Shown in pieces: positions 1 to 11,426 of a stretch of 64,000 nt of DNA. A program made the translations under genes and the position numbers. The stretch lies in NCBI RefSeq assembly GCF_918797505.1, contig NC_092793.1, positions 62,329,749 through 62,393,748 of the forward strand. Direction: 5' to 3'. Numbering within the stretch: position 1 is the first letter of the stretch; every line of letters starts with the position of its first letter. The stretch is from Bemisia tabaci (taxonomy: Eukaryota; Arthropoda; Insecta; Hemiptera; Aleyrodidae). Under the pieces are notes generated by a model, which was given only the letters and a program-made list of their open reading frames with translations, was not told where the DNA came from and searched no databases.

Positions 1-3000
1 TTTCTTGGGTCAAGAAGTTCGAATAAGAGATCAAATGTTTACTCCCACCAAAAATTAAGCCTCCGAATCGAAAATCGCTGCCGACATTGTTGCCAGTTAA
101 AGGCGCAGACCGGTAAATGACTGATATTAAGAGATTTGCCGAAGGAGGGGTTTCGATAAGGGCCGTTGTTGGGCCCATACCCTGAAATTCTTCAATTTCA
201 CGATTGTTTGCTCATTTAAAGTCTAAAGTTTGCGGAATGTATCATGATTTGGTCATTTCCGGTCTATTTAGGGGTCTAATACCGGCCTAAACATGAGACT
301 AAAGGCCGATTTTGGCGAAAAATGCGGGTTTTTTACATTCGACGTGACGCTGTTTCTTAACGATCCCATCATCGGAGGAGATTGTTGTCCTTCAAGTACG
401 TTCATTAAGGATGTAAGATAGTCACTTTGCCCAATTTTCGTTGATGGCAAACCTTGCGCTCAGAGTTAAAACGATCTTCTTAGAATTTTCTTGTTTTTTA
501 TCATTATTTAAAATGGCATAAAAGGGCGACTCATCTTAAACCAGAAATAGATTCATTGGTGGAAAATGTACGCAGCTGGTCATAACTGTCCTCCAAAAAA
601 TTAATGGATTAAAGCCTCCCCCCCCCCCCAAAAAAAAGGAAAACCTGTGTTGCCATATTTTATTGCCTAACATCACAGAAAACCGCGTGATTATTTCAGT
701 ATTTGGAGGCTGTTCTTCGTAGAGCACATTTAGCAAAGCTCAAAACCCTTGATTTTTCATACGTTACGATTATTGATTATATAAATGCAATAATCCATCA
801 TTATTTTGTTTATTACATGTATGTATCTATAGAGACTCTTATCGTGGCGCGGCATTCCTACATATCATCGGTAAAAATCGAGAAAAATGCAACATTGAAA
901 CGGAAATGAGAATTCTACTATCATCGCGCTGAGAATGTTAGCCTTATCCAAAACTAAAAATTCATTGCAATAAAATGTGTAATATTGGTTGAAAGGCAAA
1001 ACGACATAGAACATGTTCTTATCCGGGTGGTATTACCTGTGCAAAGTGGGCGATAGAGTCGTCAACTGCTGAGCTCATATTGCATCTCTCATTTGGTGCC
1101 TCACTCATTACAGACATAAGTCTGAGCCAGAAAAAGTAAGCGTTTTCTAGATTAACATGCATGCGTCATTTCTCTAAAATTATGACATGGCAGCTCCAAA
1201 CAAGAGGTTTGATGCAGGAGACAGGGAACCTGATGAAGAAGCAACTGATGAGGAAGCTGTTCGGTGGCTGGGCAGAAGTGATGGAAACCAGGGTTTCAAA
1301 TTATTTTTAGGAAGCAGAATTCTGATCGATCGCAGGCAATAAGAATGGCGGGGGGCAGGGATTGTCAGGGTGGTGAAAAATCAGCATTAAGCACTCGTGA
1401 TTCTGACACATGGCTTACTTTTTTTTCGGATCTCAGATCACGGTCAATGATTCAAAGTTGCACCTTCGTTTGTAAATATCGTGTACAAAATTCGTAAGAT
1501 AATAGGCCACCTACAAGCCCAAAATTTTAAAGCAATTATCACTAACACAAAATATAATCTACTTGCATCTCTGAATCCTGTAATTCGAGTCTTACATATT
1601 TATTTCAAAATGCGCATATTCCGAGAAAGTGGCTGAAATCCTCGGCCAACTATAGGATTTTTCTCGATTTTTACCGATGATATGTGCGAATGCCGCGCCA
1701 CGATGGGAACCTCTACAGATACTTACATGTAATAAACAAAATAATGATGGATAATGGAGATTTCGCATATGTGAGGAATTTGCGATTTGACTGTTGATTC
1801 TTACGTAAAAGTTCGGGAGAAACACGATGGTGCCACTGGTTTTCTCTGAAATCAACTCTCAAGCTCAAAAAAAGGTCTCAAGTTGAGCCCGATATGGAGG
1901 GGATATCCCACACTATCCTGAGAGTCCACCCTTAATCAAGACACACTCTCTATGCAAAGGTAAGGAGCAAGTACATTCACAGGGCTACCACTTTATTTGG
2001 GGACTCCACAACAGAAAACACAGCAACCTTGCTAATGTATTTGCTCCCTATCTTTGCATGGAGAGTTTGTCTTGATGTACAGGTGGACTCTCAGGATAGC
2101 GCGGAATATCCCCTCCATTTTGGTCTCAACTTAAGAGCTTTTTTTGAGCTTGGAAGTTGATTTCAGAGAAAGCCATTGGCACCGTCGAGTTTCTCGCGAA
2201 CTTCTACAAAAGAATCCATAGTCAAATTGCAAATTCCTCACACATGCAACATCTCCATTGCATTTATATAATCATTAATCATGCGATCGTAACGTATGAA
2301 AAATCAAGGGTTTTGAGCTTTGCTAAGTGTGCTCTACGAAGAACAGCCTCCAAATACTGAAATAATCACGCGGTTTTCTGTGATGTTAGGCAATAAAATA
2401 TGGCAACACAGGTTTTCCTTTTTTTTTGGGGGGGGGGGAGGCTTTAATCCATTAATTTTTTGGAGGACAGTTATGACCAGCTGCGTACATTTTCCACCAA
2501 TGAATCTATTTCTGGTTTAAGATGAGTCGCCCTTTTTATGCCATTTTAAATAATGATAAAAAACAAGAAAATTCTAAGAAGATCGTTTTAACTCTGAGCG
2601 CAAGGTTTGCCATCAACGAAAATTGGGCAAAGTGACTATCTTACATCCTTAATGAACGTACTTGAAGGACAACAATCTCCTCCGATGATGGGATCGTTAA
2701 GAAACAGCGTCACGTCGAATGTAAAAAACCCGCATTTTTCGCCAAAATCGGCCTTTAGTCTCATGTTTAGGCCGGTATTAGACCCCTAAATAGACCGGAA
2801 ATGACCAAATCATGATATATTCCGCAAACTTTAGACTTTAAATGAGCAAACAATCGTGAAATTGAAGAATTTCAGGGTATGGGCCCAACAACGGCCCTTA
2901 TCGAAACCCCTCCTTCGGCAAATCTCTTAATATCAGTCATTTACCGGTCTGCGCCTTTAACTGGCAACAATGTCGGCAGCGATTTTCGATTCGGAGGCTT

Positions 3001-3057
3001 AATTTTTGGTGGGAGTAAACATTTGATCTCTTATTCGAACTTCTTGACCCAAGAAAC
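1..3057. repeat. Large foldback (inverted-repeat) element, left end cut by window edge
   Basis: Positions 1-793 reappear as the reverse complement at 2263-3056, collinear with essentially constant coordinate sum (3056-3057), so there is at most about one net indel, in the poly-C/poly-G run. Only a few substitutions are visible over about 790 bp. Inside these arms a second inverted pair (1757-1990 against about 2020-2257) is clearly more diverged, roughly 85% by eye. The left arm is further interrupted by an insertion at about 788-1757. The small ORFs in the arms are mirror copies of one another and show no coding features. The right boundary is near 3056 (arm ends in cccaagaaa); the left boundary lies at or before base 1. 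No transposase is present. Confidence 0.9.
788..1757. mobile_element. TIR element inserted in the left foldback arm
   Basis: Bases about 788-885 and 1657-1755 are inverted copies of each other (termini atccatcattattttg and caaaataatgatggat). The sequence between them is absent from the corresponding place in the right arm, where ataaatgcaa runs straight into tggagatgttg. The right arm therefore serves as an empty site and shows this is an insertion of about 970 bp. Target duplication is at most about 3 bp (aat) and cannot be fixed. No coding capacity was recognised inside. Confidence 0.7.
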
Positions 3058-3104
3058 ATAATTTTGAACGTATTTTTTGTTCCAGCTGCGCTAAATGGGA
3101 GTTT

Positions 3105-3460
3105 CATCCGTAAGACCGGCGGCCATTTTGGGCGCCATCTTTGATTTTAGGGCTTCTTGAGAGCCGCAGCGGAAAATGGACCTCATTTTCGGACTCTACA
3201 ACCCTGAAAACCTAATAATTGATACCTCACAATGCATGTAGACCCGAATAGGCAAATTATCACCCGTAAGAGGTATTTTTGGACGCCATCTTGGATTTTG
3301 GCCTGAAAATGACCTTTGAGCTAACTTTTGACTAAAAATTCGGACTCTACGATCAAAAATACATAAGAATCGATACCCGACACGACGTATTTGCAAACTT
3401 TAAATTTTTTTACCCCAAAACCGCCATTTTGGCCGCCATCTTGATTTTGGGGGGGTTTGT
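3105..3460. repeat. Diverged tandem repeat, unit about 150 bp
   Basis: The phrase gccgccatcttg / ggattttgg recurs near 3120, 3285 and 3430, and ttcggactctac recurs at 3189 and 3340, giving a period near 150 bp. A related block in the opposite orientation lies at 21405-21900. Noncoding; each unit starts from a GGCGGCCAT-type core. Confidence 0.55.
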
Positions 3461-5540
3461 ATGAAATTTGAGATGGCCATCATCGATTTTCTTTTTCTAG
3501 ACATCAAAACGAAGAGATTGATGTATCACACAATATGCCTTCACAAATCTGCACACGGGATCACGTATGCCCCCGCCATTCCTTTTTTTTCTTCGAATTT
3601 TTTTTCAATGATATGACGGTTTTTTGTTTTTTATCTCTTTAAAGAAAAAAATTCATTACAGTTCTCATAAGGACCTCTTTGGCATCTAATCAAGGACATA
3701 TACTAAGGGTCAAGTGATGATCAGTGTCTCCTCAGCGATGAGTCGGAAGGTCTCGATAAAGTTATTGATCAGAGATGGGTACATTTCAGAGAAGTTGGGC
3801 CGATTTGATATCATACTCCTTTAAAGCGATGGATCAAATTAATAAACGTGTACAGATTATCATACCTTATAGGTATTTAATCTTTTTTCTTTTTTTTTTT
3901 TGTGAAAAACGTTGGGGTGTATGGTATATGGTATGTATGGTATATGGTGTATGGGCATGAAAGAGAAAATTGGGCCGTTTTAATATCATTTCCTTTTAAA
4001 TGATGAATCCAAACGGTACTGCCATCATATTTTTGGGTGCCTGGGTTTTTTTTTTTTTTTGTAATTAGTGAAATTTTTTGGATTGGGCCGAAGTTTTGTA
4101 CAAAAATCTTATTTTTGTTTTTTTGGAAGGATATCACGTACTTTTGGTACGACTTCTACGTAGTATCAGGCAAAGAGAGTTCCCATTTTAAATTTAAAAG
4201 TTGTTCCCGAGCGCGAGGCAAAGAGGTAACGGCCCCTCGACCCCCCCCCCCCACAACTCGAAAGCGGCCCACCTTTTTTGAAGGAAGTCTCGTTCAAACC
4301 GCAAGTCAAATATCTGCAATCGTTTTCGAGACATTAACAAGAAGGATCCATATTTTTGGCACACCCTATACGTCACAGAAAAAAACCGCAGGTCAATATT
4401 AAAATCGTGACAGAGTTCGGCTGCTGGCAAAATTTTAGGAGAAAGTGAAAACGCAACTTCATCCCCACAAATTGAGACCCCGACAGACATCATCGTATTA
4501 AGGGAAAGGATGATTTTCTGGTGGATAGTTGTTGAATCTAATTAACGAGAAATAGTGACTAGGACTTAGTATCTAGGACTCACAATAGTGGGATATCATC
4601 AATTATTCATGAATAGTTACTTGTAAAGATCACTAGATCCGGGCCGCTGGGAAGAAATAACAGGTTGCGATCTGAGTAGGTACTTACAGTAACAACTTAT
4701 ATTAAGGGTGCGGGAATCATAAAAGGATTATATAGAAATGGTTCCAGTTATTTTCGGCTATGATAAAATAGAAACACGCATCGATTAATCTATCTTATTC
4801 TTATTATTTAAATATTTAAAGCCATAATAACAGTGACATAACCTAAAATTTGGCTTCTGGGGTCGGCACTCACCATCCACTGCGCGGTTCTACAAGTTGT
4901 TTTCAAATTCTTTGTTGTGAAGAATTGACGGATACGACTTTTTTCGATTAATTCTCCTTTCGGCGCCCATATAAGTCCGCAAACTTTTCAAAGGTTTCAT
5001 CCTTGGAGTTTACAGATTCTAATTATCCCCAGTTTGATGGGTTTTATGCTACCCTTACCTCCACAGCCATGGCAACAAATCCGACTTTCAGAACAGCAAT
5101 AAACGACTTAATTATTCATTGATCTCGATTACACCTCAACAATATCAAATTTCCAAAAAATCATTTTTAGTATATGTGACGCTGATTCAAAATATCTATA
5201 CTTGTATGGGGTTTTTTTTTCTACGGTATACTTAGCTGTAATGTCAGTGAACTAAACACGATGGTCTCTCCCGCGACCGAACGTTTCGCGGGCCCCGTAT
5301 CTGCTCAACGATTCCATCATCGTCATGTTTTGGGGTCCAAAATTAGTCGTTAAAGCTTAATAACTTTGTTAATATTTAACTAAATTTAAGAAACTAGGGC
5401 AGTACGAGTAGGTAGAGCTGAGCATATTCTACCCAAATATTATAGGGTTTTCGGGCTTTACTTTACGACTTAATTGGCAGGAGAGCTAAATGGACCGCAA
5501 TCCGTGCAGAAAAGCCCGATTGAGTTGTATCGTGTATAAC
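3461..5540. other. Anonymous noncoding stretch
   Basis: I see no gene here. It contains A/T runs, a short GGTATAT/GTATGG microsatellite at about 3916-3957, a poly-C tract at 4241-4252 and otherwise unremarkable AT-rich sequence. ORFs up to about 120 codons exist but are low-complexity (runs of F, P or K) and unconvincing. Confidence 0.5.
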
Positions 5541-5544
5541 TAGT

Positions 5545-5561
5545 TAGGTAGCAGCCACCCG

Positions 5562-5626
<65 letters not shown>

Positions 5627-5690
5627 GTCGTCAAATTTTTAGGGGGAATTTTTCAGGATTGGGCCGGGGTGGCTACCGCCACCTAGAATA
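5545..5690. repeat. 55-bp poly(T) tract flanked by short inverted repeat
   Basis: An uninterrupted run of about 55 T occupies 5564-5618. It is flanked by taggtagcagccaccc (5545-5560) and the imperfect inverse ending ccgccaccta (about 5665-5686). The run could be the reversed poly(A) tail of a minus-strand retroinsertion or simple slippage inside a small TIR element; I cannot decide. Confidence 0.6.
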
Positions 5691-6425
5691 GCTCCTGGAC
5701 GCCGCCGTCGCGCGTCGCGTCCCCACAAGCTGATGGATGCCAACAGACAGTTTTCGGTGTTGTCACGAATATAGGTATCTAGAGATACTAATCTTCCTTT
5801 TGATTAGGTCACTCTAGCTATCTCAAACAGCCCATTCCTCCTGTGTACAAAGTGCCCCACAATGTCTTTTTACTTTCTGCTGTTCTTAACATAACCCTCT
5901 TTCTACTGTAAGGAGATTTTGCATTAATACGTAGAATATGTGGCAAATAAAGAGACAAAAAAAAAAATCAAACCTCCTTCAAATCTGTCCTAAAATGAAG
6001 AAATCTACGGGCGCAGCTCCTAGAGTGGGCCAGCCCCTCCCCCCTTCCCTGGAATATTAGATAGTATCATTTGCTGTCTCCCTCCCTCTAGAAAAACTGC
6101 GCCGTAAAAATAGCTTTAGAACCGGGACATTCTCTCGTCTCGTTGAAAGAAGCTGTAGGAGAAAGGAACAAGTTCGACATGTTTTTCGAAAATTATCGGT
6201 GGAGGTTCCCCCCCCCCCCCCCTCGAAAATTACGGTGATTATGATCTACCTACAGCTGCGTGCTCAAAGCCCAGCGGGCGCAGTAGGGGGTTGCTATAAT
6301 GATTCGGAAAATTCTACGTAGATCTGTTGTTAATGGGAGGCTATCAACCAGCGCATCATTAAAATGAACTTGAACTTATACGGTCATAAAATCACGCTGC
6401 TCGCGGTGTATTGGGGTAAATGATG
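5691..6425. other. Noncoding stretch
   Basis: No gene recognised. It holds a GC-rich patch (gccgccgtcgcgcgtcgcgt, 5700-5720) and a poly-C run near 6209-6222. It precedes the LINE endonuclease remnant. Confidence 0.4.
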
Positions 6426-6429
6426 ATGG

Positions 6430-6855
6430 AACTGTCGCAGTTAAGGACACATTTTTTGTAGATCTGAATAAGGAAATAACGAAGGTGGCAGCTGGCAGGG
6501 AATTAATTGTTATGGGTAATTTGAACAGCAGAACGGGATGACGAGTCAACTGCAAAGTTGTTGGACAGTTCGAGGAGGATGCTGTCAATGATAATGGAGA
6601 TCGGCTCATCGAAATTTGTTCTCAAACGGAAATGACAATTCTGAGGGGTTTTTTCCAGCACAAAAACATCCAAATATACCTGGGTCTAGCCTACATGAGG
6701 ATTGAAATCCATCATCGATTACATGATAGTGAGACATGCGACTAACAAAATTGAAAGTGCAGCAAATACGAGTTTATAGGGAACTTTCTTGCGGCAGTGA
6801 TCATTTCCTCCGAGCAGATGTAGCTTTACCTGTTAAGGGCAGTAAGAACAAATAG
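6430..6855 (+). pseudogene. Decayed non-LTR retrotransposon endonuclease (EEP/APE-type) fragment, RTE-like
   Basis: Reading the plus strand from about 6460 gives VDLNKEITKVAAGRELIVMG, then NLNSRTG in the place where LINE endonucleases carry GDFNARVG. A TGA stop at 6538-6540 is followed by QFEEDAVNDNGDRLIEIC and FFQHKNIQIY, matching the conserved block in which NxNGxRLLEFC is followed by FFQHKxxHKYTW. After a frameshift IDYMIVRHATNKIESA appears (the NQIDYI block), and after another shift GSDHFLLRADVALPV, the SDH catalytic block. The order and spacing are those of the C-terminal half of an APE-like endonuclease of the RTE type. At least one stop and two frameshifts make it dead. It ends abruptly 13 bp before the palindrome-word element at 6868; no reverse transcriptase was found beyond it. 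Family assignment is from remembered motifs. Confidence 0.75.
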
Positions 6856-6867
6856 CCAATGCAGCAA

Positions 6868-7217
6868 CCCCAAGTAGCAGTGATCGATAAATAGAGATTT
6901 TATCGGTTGATTATCGCGATTATGCCGGTGGCAATTTATCGCAATATTATCGAATAAAAAATTGCGATTTATGGCGATTAAATCGCTACGTATCGAAATT
7001 TTTCGTTCAATGAAATCGCGATCAATTTTCGTCGATAAAATCGCCATAAACCGCGATTTTCGTTGCGATAATATCGTGATAAATTGCCGGGCGATAAAAA
7101 CACGATTTTATTGCAACAAGATCGAGGATATTCCTCAGATGTTCATGATCTTAGCGTTTTTATCGCCGACAAAATCGCAACAAATCGCGATTTTTCCGTT
7201 GAAAAATGCTACATGGG
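6868..7217 (+). mobile_element. Palindrome-word element, GCGAT type (copy a)
   Basis: It starts cccaagtagcagtgatcg and ends cgttgaaaaatgctacatggg, so termini are about 11-bp inverted repeats. The interior is saturated with variants of gcgat..atcgc (for example gcgataaaatcg), each an imperfect short palindrome. An asymmetric segment around 7125-7160 (aagatcgaggata, then gttcatgatcttagcg) is shared with copies c and d, so these are copies of one sequence, not independent simple repeats. No open frame and no target duplication resolved. Confidence 0.75.
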
Positions 7218-7261
7218 ACAACAGCAGAGGTAGGAACTACAGGAACAAGAAGTGTGGTGTA

Positions 7262-7530
7262 CCCAAGTAGCATTCCTCAACGAAAAAATCACTATATATT
7301 CCGATTTTATCGGCGATAAAATCGCCAGGATCATAAACATCTGAGCGATTATCCTCGATCTTATCGCGATAAAATCGCGCTTTTATCGCCCGACAATTTA
7401 AGGTGATATTTTCGAAATAAAAATCGCGATAAATGGCAATTTAATCTCGATTTTATCGACGAAAATTGATCACAAATTTATCGGAAAAAAATGGCGATGT
7501 GCAGTGATTTAATCGTGCTACATAGCATTT
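7262..7530 (-). mobile_element. Palindrome-word element, GCGAT type, inverted (copy b)
   Basis: It begins cccaagtagcattcctcaacg, which is the complement of the right end of the other copies, and runs through the same gcgat/atcgc vocabulary in reverse order (catctgagcgattatcctcgatctt). The distal end degenerates near 7530 (gtgctacatagc). Only 44 bp separate it from copy a, so the two are nearly tail-to-tail. Confidence 0.65.
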
Positions 7531-7536
7531 TAACGC

Positions 7537-7538
<2 letters not shown>

Positions 7539-7605
<67 letters not shown>
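7539..7605. repeat. (AT)n microsatellite
   Basis: Thirty-three uninterrupted AT dinucleotides directly after copy b of the GCGAT element and just before the left terminus of the 7614-10435 element. Confidence 0.98.
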
Positions 7606-7613
<8 letters not shown>

Positions 7614-7788
7614 TAGGTTGGGCCAAATTAGAACCATCCAAAAATTTTTCTCGCATCATCGAAGTTCGATGGTTTTATTGCGTTATTGTGTTAAACATTT
7701 AATATCCCCAAATTTGAGCGAAATCGAATGCTTTTCAGTGCTGCCGCAACAAGTTTTTAATCGCGGCAAAAATTTTGGAGACTCTCCT

Positions 7789-8736
7789 TTTTAGCAGTTT
7801 AGACGCAAGTCTTAAAGGCAGTTACAGTCCATTTCACGAGACCTGAGACTTTTTATTCGGCATTAAAATCCGTAAATGGCAACTTATCAGTCTCGGACTC
7901 GGGTGACCGGACCGTTCGCCGGACACCCTCTTTTGTTCAGCAACCATAGGCCGGCAACCCGTTCACTGTGAGGGTAGGAACGATGGGCACCCTTCATCCC
8001 TTCTTATTAATGAGCCCCAGTACCCGGACCGACAATTTTTTCTCGCTGAAAAATTCATTTTTTTGCATGAAAATTTAGTTCATCCGTGAAATTATGATAA
8101 GAACGCACTAATATTCCGTCCAATTCCCTTAATTTTGAGCTGACTTACGGTATTTTGCGGCGAATCGCGGTCACACGCAAATGCCGTATGTCAGCTCGAA
8201 ATTAATATAATTGGAAGGAATTTTAATGCGCTTTTATCATGATTTAACGCTGGACCTAAATTTTTACGCATTAAGACGAATTTTTCAGCGAGAAAAAAAT
8301 GTCGGTCCGGGTGCTATAGGGCTCATTAAGGAGAGATGAAGGGTGTCGATTGTTCCTACCCGCACAATGGACGGACTGTCGTCAGTACCGGCCCACGGTT
8401 GCTGAACAAAAGAGGGTGTCCGGTGTCCGGCGAACGGTCCGGTCACCCGAGTCCGAGGCTGATGCGTTGCCATTAACAGATTTTAATGCCGAATAAAAAG
8501 TCTCAGGTTTCGTGAAATGGGCTATAGTTCCTTAAAAGGGAAAAATATAGTTTTTCGTCGATTTTAAGGGGTTGGAAGTAGAATTTTAAGGTTTGCAATG
8601 TCAAAACAAACATTATTACTTGTAAGTATACTGCGCAAGGTCACTTTAAAAAAAAAAAAAAAAATTTGATGCCTCTGATTGCTGTTAACTGCCTTTAAAA
8701 GTTGCTCAAAAACGCTAAAAAGGCAAGTCTCCGAAA
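7789..8736. mobile_element. Nested foldback element inside the outer element
   Basis: Ends are inverted (ggagactctcctttttagc at left against ggagacttgcctttttagc read from the right end). Within it, 7816-8531 is a near-complete palindrome centred near 8165: the arms carry actcgggtgaccggaccgtt and its inverse. That inner palindrome has TTAA on each side (7812-7815 and 8532-8535), the target used by piggyBac-like elements, although its termini are not typical. A poly-A run (8647-8663) sits in the right-hand extension. Confidence 0.6.
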
Positions 8737-9142
8737 GGACCCCGCACACCTCTTATGGGAAGTTGCACCACGACCGATTGCCTTCTGACTTATGTTTTTC
8801 GATTCTCCTCAAGATGCTGATCAAAAGTTATAATTGCGCCAGCTTTCTACGATGCACCGTTTTCGCAAAAAACCTTAAAGAAGATTCAATTATTCGGCGA
8901 TAAAAAGCCAGAAAGATTCCTCATTTCAGTACTCGAGTGAACAAATCAGGGGAACTCCCGCACTGAGCGGCAGTCTTATCTCGGATTCCGCTCGCCGCTT
9001 TGCTCGACCATCCAAATCAGATTCTTGAGGAGCATAAGAACAGGAAAGTCTGAACGTCTACCGGGCGAGTGCAGGAGAGAGATAGCCTCTGAGTCGGCAG
9101 GTACTGATAAGAAGACGGACACGCGCTACGTTTTTTCCTTAT

Positions 9143-10087
9143 TAGGGTAGGATGGGGTCAGTCCGCCACTTTTTTGCCCCAAGATTTTTCCTGAGTTCCC
9201 TAATTTATGGATGAACTTGTTTGAATGCTAGGAGTGATCTTTGGACCTTTGACTATGCACAAAAAAATTGGATACTTTAGGTGCATTTTCCCCCCCTTTT
9301 TTAAACTTTTTTTTTTAAAAAGAAAGTGGCGGAGTGACCCCACGAGTAGGGTCAGTCCGCCACATTCTTAGGGTCAGTCCGCCAGTGCTGGGGTCAATAC
9401 GTCAGTAGCAAATGAAGACATGAGAAGTGCTGGAAAAAACAATTTAATTAAGAAAAATGAAGGAAAAAAAACATATCTGAACTCAGAACTTCAGTCAGTA
9501 CAAAAAAGTCTATAACTATAAGAACGAAAAGTTAATTTTAAAGGTCTAATAAATTTCAAAATTTGAATTTTTTTTTTTTCAAAAAAAAGTTAAAATATTA
9601 ATAAAAAGTCGGTGGTTTTGAAATTGAACTACATACATATAAAGGACTAGCCAGTGTAGCAGCACCTAAACCTAAAAAGGGGTCACTTAGCCAGTGGCAG
9701 AATGACCCTCGGCGTCACTGGCGGAATGACCCCATCCCGGCTTCGCTGCACAAAATTGTTACCTGACATGACAGAAGTAAAGATATTTCAAAGATCAAAA
9801 ACGGAATCAATAGCCTTGAGTGAGTAGTTTACGATGATGTACTTACCAAATTTCGATCACCAAACCACCAAAGTCCAGACGAAAAGTTCCAAAAAAGAAA
9901 AAAGTTACGATCGGGAGCAATTTTAACACTTGCGCCTGTAGGTTAGTTGTAAACAAATGAATCATGCATGGAACAATATATAGTAGACGAGCACTTCCAA
10001 CTGCTTACTCCCATGCTTTGAATTTCCCAATTCGACCACCGCTAGGGGCGCTACGGTCGACTGGCGGACTGACCCCATCCTACCCTA
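9143..10087. mobile_element. Nested TIR element with iterated GGGTCAGTCCGCCA motif
   Basis: Left end tagggtaggatggggtcagt and right end actgaccccatcctacccta are inverted. The terminal motif ggggtcagtccgccac also recurs inside, in both orientations, about eight times: near 9153, 9332, 9348, 9369 and 9389 on one side and 9694, 9717 and 10058 on the other. The interior is AT-rich and has no ORF. Confidence 0.7.
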
Positions 10088-10559
10088 CCATCGGGCCTGT
10101 CCTCAAATGCTTTGTTCTTTTTTATTCATAGTCGCCGAATAATTGAATCTTCTCTTAGGCATTTTGCGAAAACGGTGCATCGTAGAAAGTTGGCGCAATT
10201 ATAACTTTTGATCAGCTTGAGGAGAATCGAAAAACATAAGTCAGAAGGCAATCGGTCGTGGTGCAGCTTCTCATAAGAGGTGTGCGGGGTCCTTTTTGCC
10301 GAGACTAAATATGCGTTGCGGCAGCACTATAAAATAGTGATAGATATTAAATATTTAATATAATGACACAATAAAAGCATCGAACATCGATGATCCGAGG
10401 AAATTTTTTGGATGATTCAAATTTGGGACACCCTAATATGCATTCATTTTCCAACATTTTCTAGAAAAGCCCTATAGTATACGTATTACGTATACCTACT
10501 TACAGAAATAACTTTCTTAAACCATTGATATGTTAAAAACTTCGATATTAATCATTCCT

Positions 10560-11250
10560 ACTAGTGGAAACTATCCAGAAACATTCATTGAGATATGCTC
10601 GTAGACTGTCCACGCATACAATCTGATAAGCAGATACAATGTCGGACTAAGGCGTCTTAGGAGGCGAAAACCCTTTGACTGCGTCTCTGAAGATATTACC
10701 GACCTGATCAACTAATTTTCCCTGTTATAGGGAATCTCTGCTCTGTACCTTCTCTTTCCGTTATCTTATCTTTGTTATGTAGGTCCAGGGCAGTTAAAAG
10801 ACAATTCAATTTTCCATTTTTTATACAAACTTTTATATTTTATATCACATTCTTATTGTATATATTTTGGTTTATATATCGGCCTGGCGGTGGCGGTGAG
10901 ATTGCTTAGAAACACGGTAGCGTGGTCTAGTCAATTTCTGTGCTCCCGTTTAGCCTAGTATTTATTCTAATATGTACTTGTTTCTACTTTCAGGTTTCTT
11001 AGTTTCTGATCCAAATGCTGTAAATATTTCTTTACATCCTATAGTACTTGTATATTATGTACATATACTGCTTAGTCTTTTCCTCATGTTTCAGGTGTAC
11101 CCAGGAATGTTTTTCTTCCATCATTGGTCATTATCTTCTCTGGCCTGCCTGGGCCACCAATTAATTTGACTTAGTCTTAGAATAAATTAACCTGTATATT
11201 TCCTAATACTTGTATGGTAGGCGAAATTCTTGAATAAATTAAAAAAAAAA
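10560..11250 (+). pseudogene. 3' end of a jockey-like LINE with poly(A) tail
   Basis: The plus strand at about 10647-10715 reads LRRLRRRKPFDCVSEDITD and then LIN-stop. This basic RRRKP end resembles the C-terminus of the clearer jockey-like remnant at 38.0-38.8 kb (RRRLKRRKPHELG). An AT-rich 3' UTR of about 0.5 kb follows and ends in aataaatt plus ten A at 11241-11250. Upstream frame is broken, so the element is 5'-truncated or decayed; its left boundary is not determined. Confidence 0.45.
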
Positions 11251-11426
11251 TCCCTAATAGACAATGGTTTTGATGAAAGTAATTTTTTTTTTTATCACTA
11301 AACTCCTCCTTCCGTTTTTACTGTCAAGACCCAGATCTTGGAAAATCGACCTGGAAAAGCGAGGGCCGGGCCTGAATACGCCTCAGAATGTTCATCTTGT
11401 GTTTTGTAGCAAAGAAACTTATAAAG

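Larger units (their letters stand above)
7614..10435. mobile_element. Outer TIR element (hAT-like terminus TAGGGTGTCCCA) carrying two nested insertions
   Basis: The left end (taggttgggccaaattagaa, 7614) and the reverse complement of the right end (tagggtgtcccaaatttgaa, ending 10435) align through about 180 bp: both continue catccaaaaaattt, then a gttcgatg / ttttattg block, then gtgctgccgcaac and cggcaaaaa. Subterminal sequence 8736-8905 is matched in inverse by 10129-10305 (the bases around accgattgccttctgactt). Removing insertions at about 7789-8736 and 9143-10087 makes the two arms contiguous. No transposase; nonautonomous. Flanks are too AT-rich to call a target duplication. Confidence 0.7.

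Noticed and set aside
268..2789. Matching 60-66-codon ORFs at 268-450/2607-2789 and 536-736/2320-2520 as conserved genes
   Set aside because: They are the two arms of one inverted repeat, so identity reflects DNA duplication, not protein conservation; no start context or domain.
7812..8535. piggyBac-like element because of flanking TTAA
   Set aside because: TTAA is frequent in AT-rich DNA, and termini do not look like piggyBac ends; kept only as an observation.
9146..10087. Iterated GGGGTCAGTCCGCCAC motifs as a CRISPR-like array
   Set aside because: Irregular spacing, both orientations, eukaryotic context and TIR boundaries point to a transposon.
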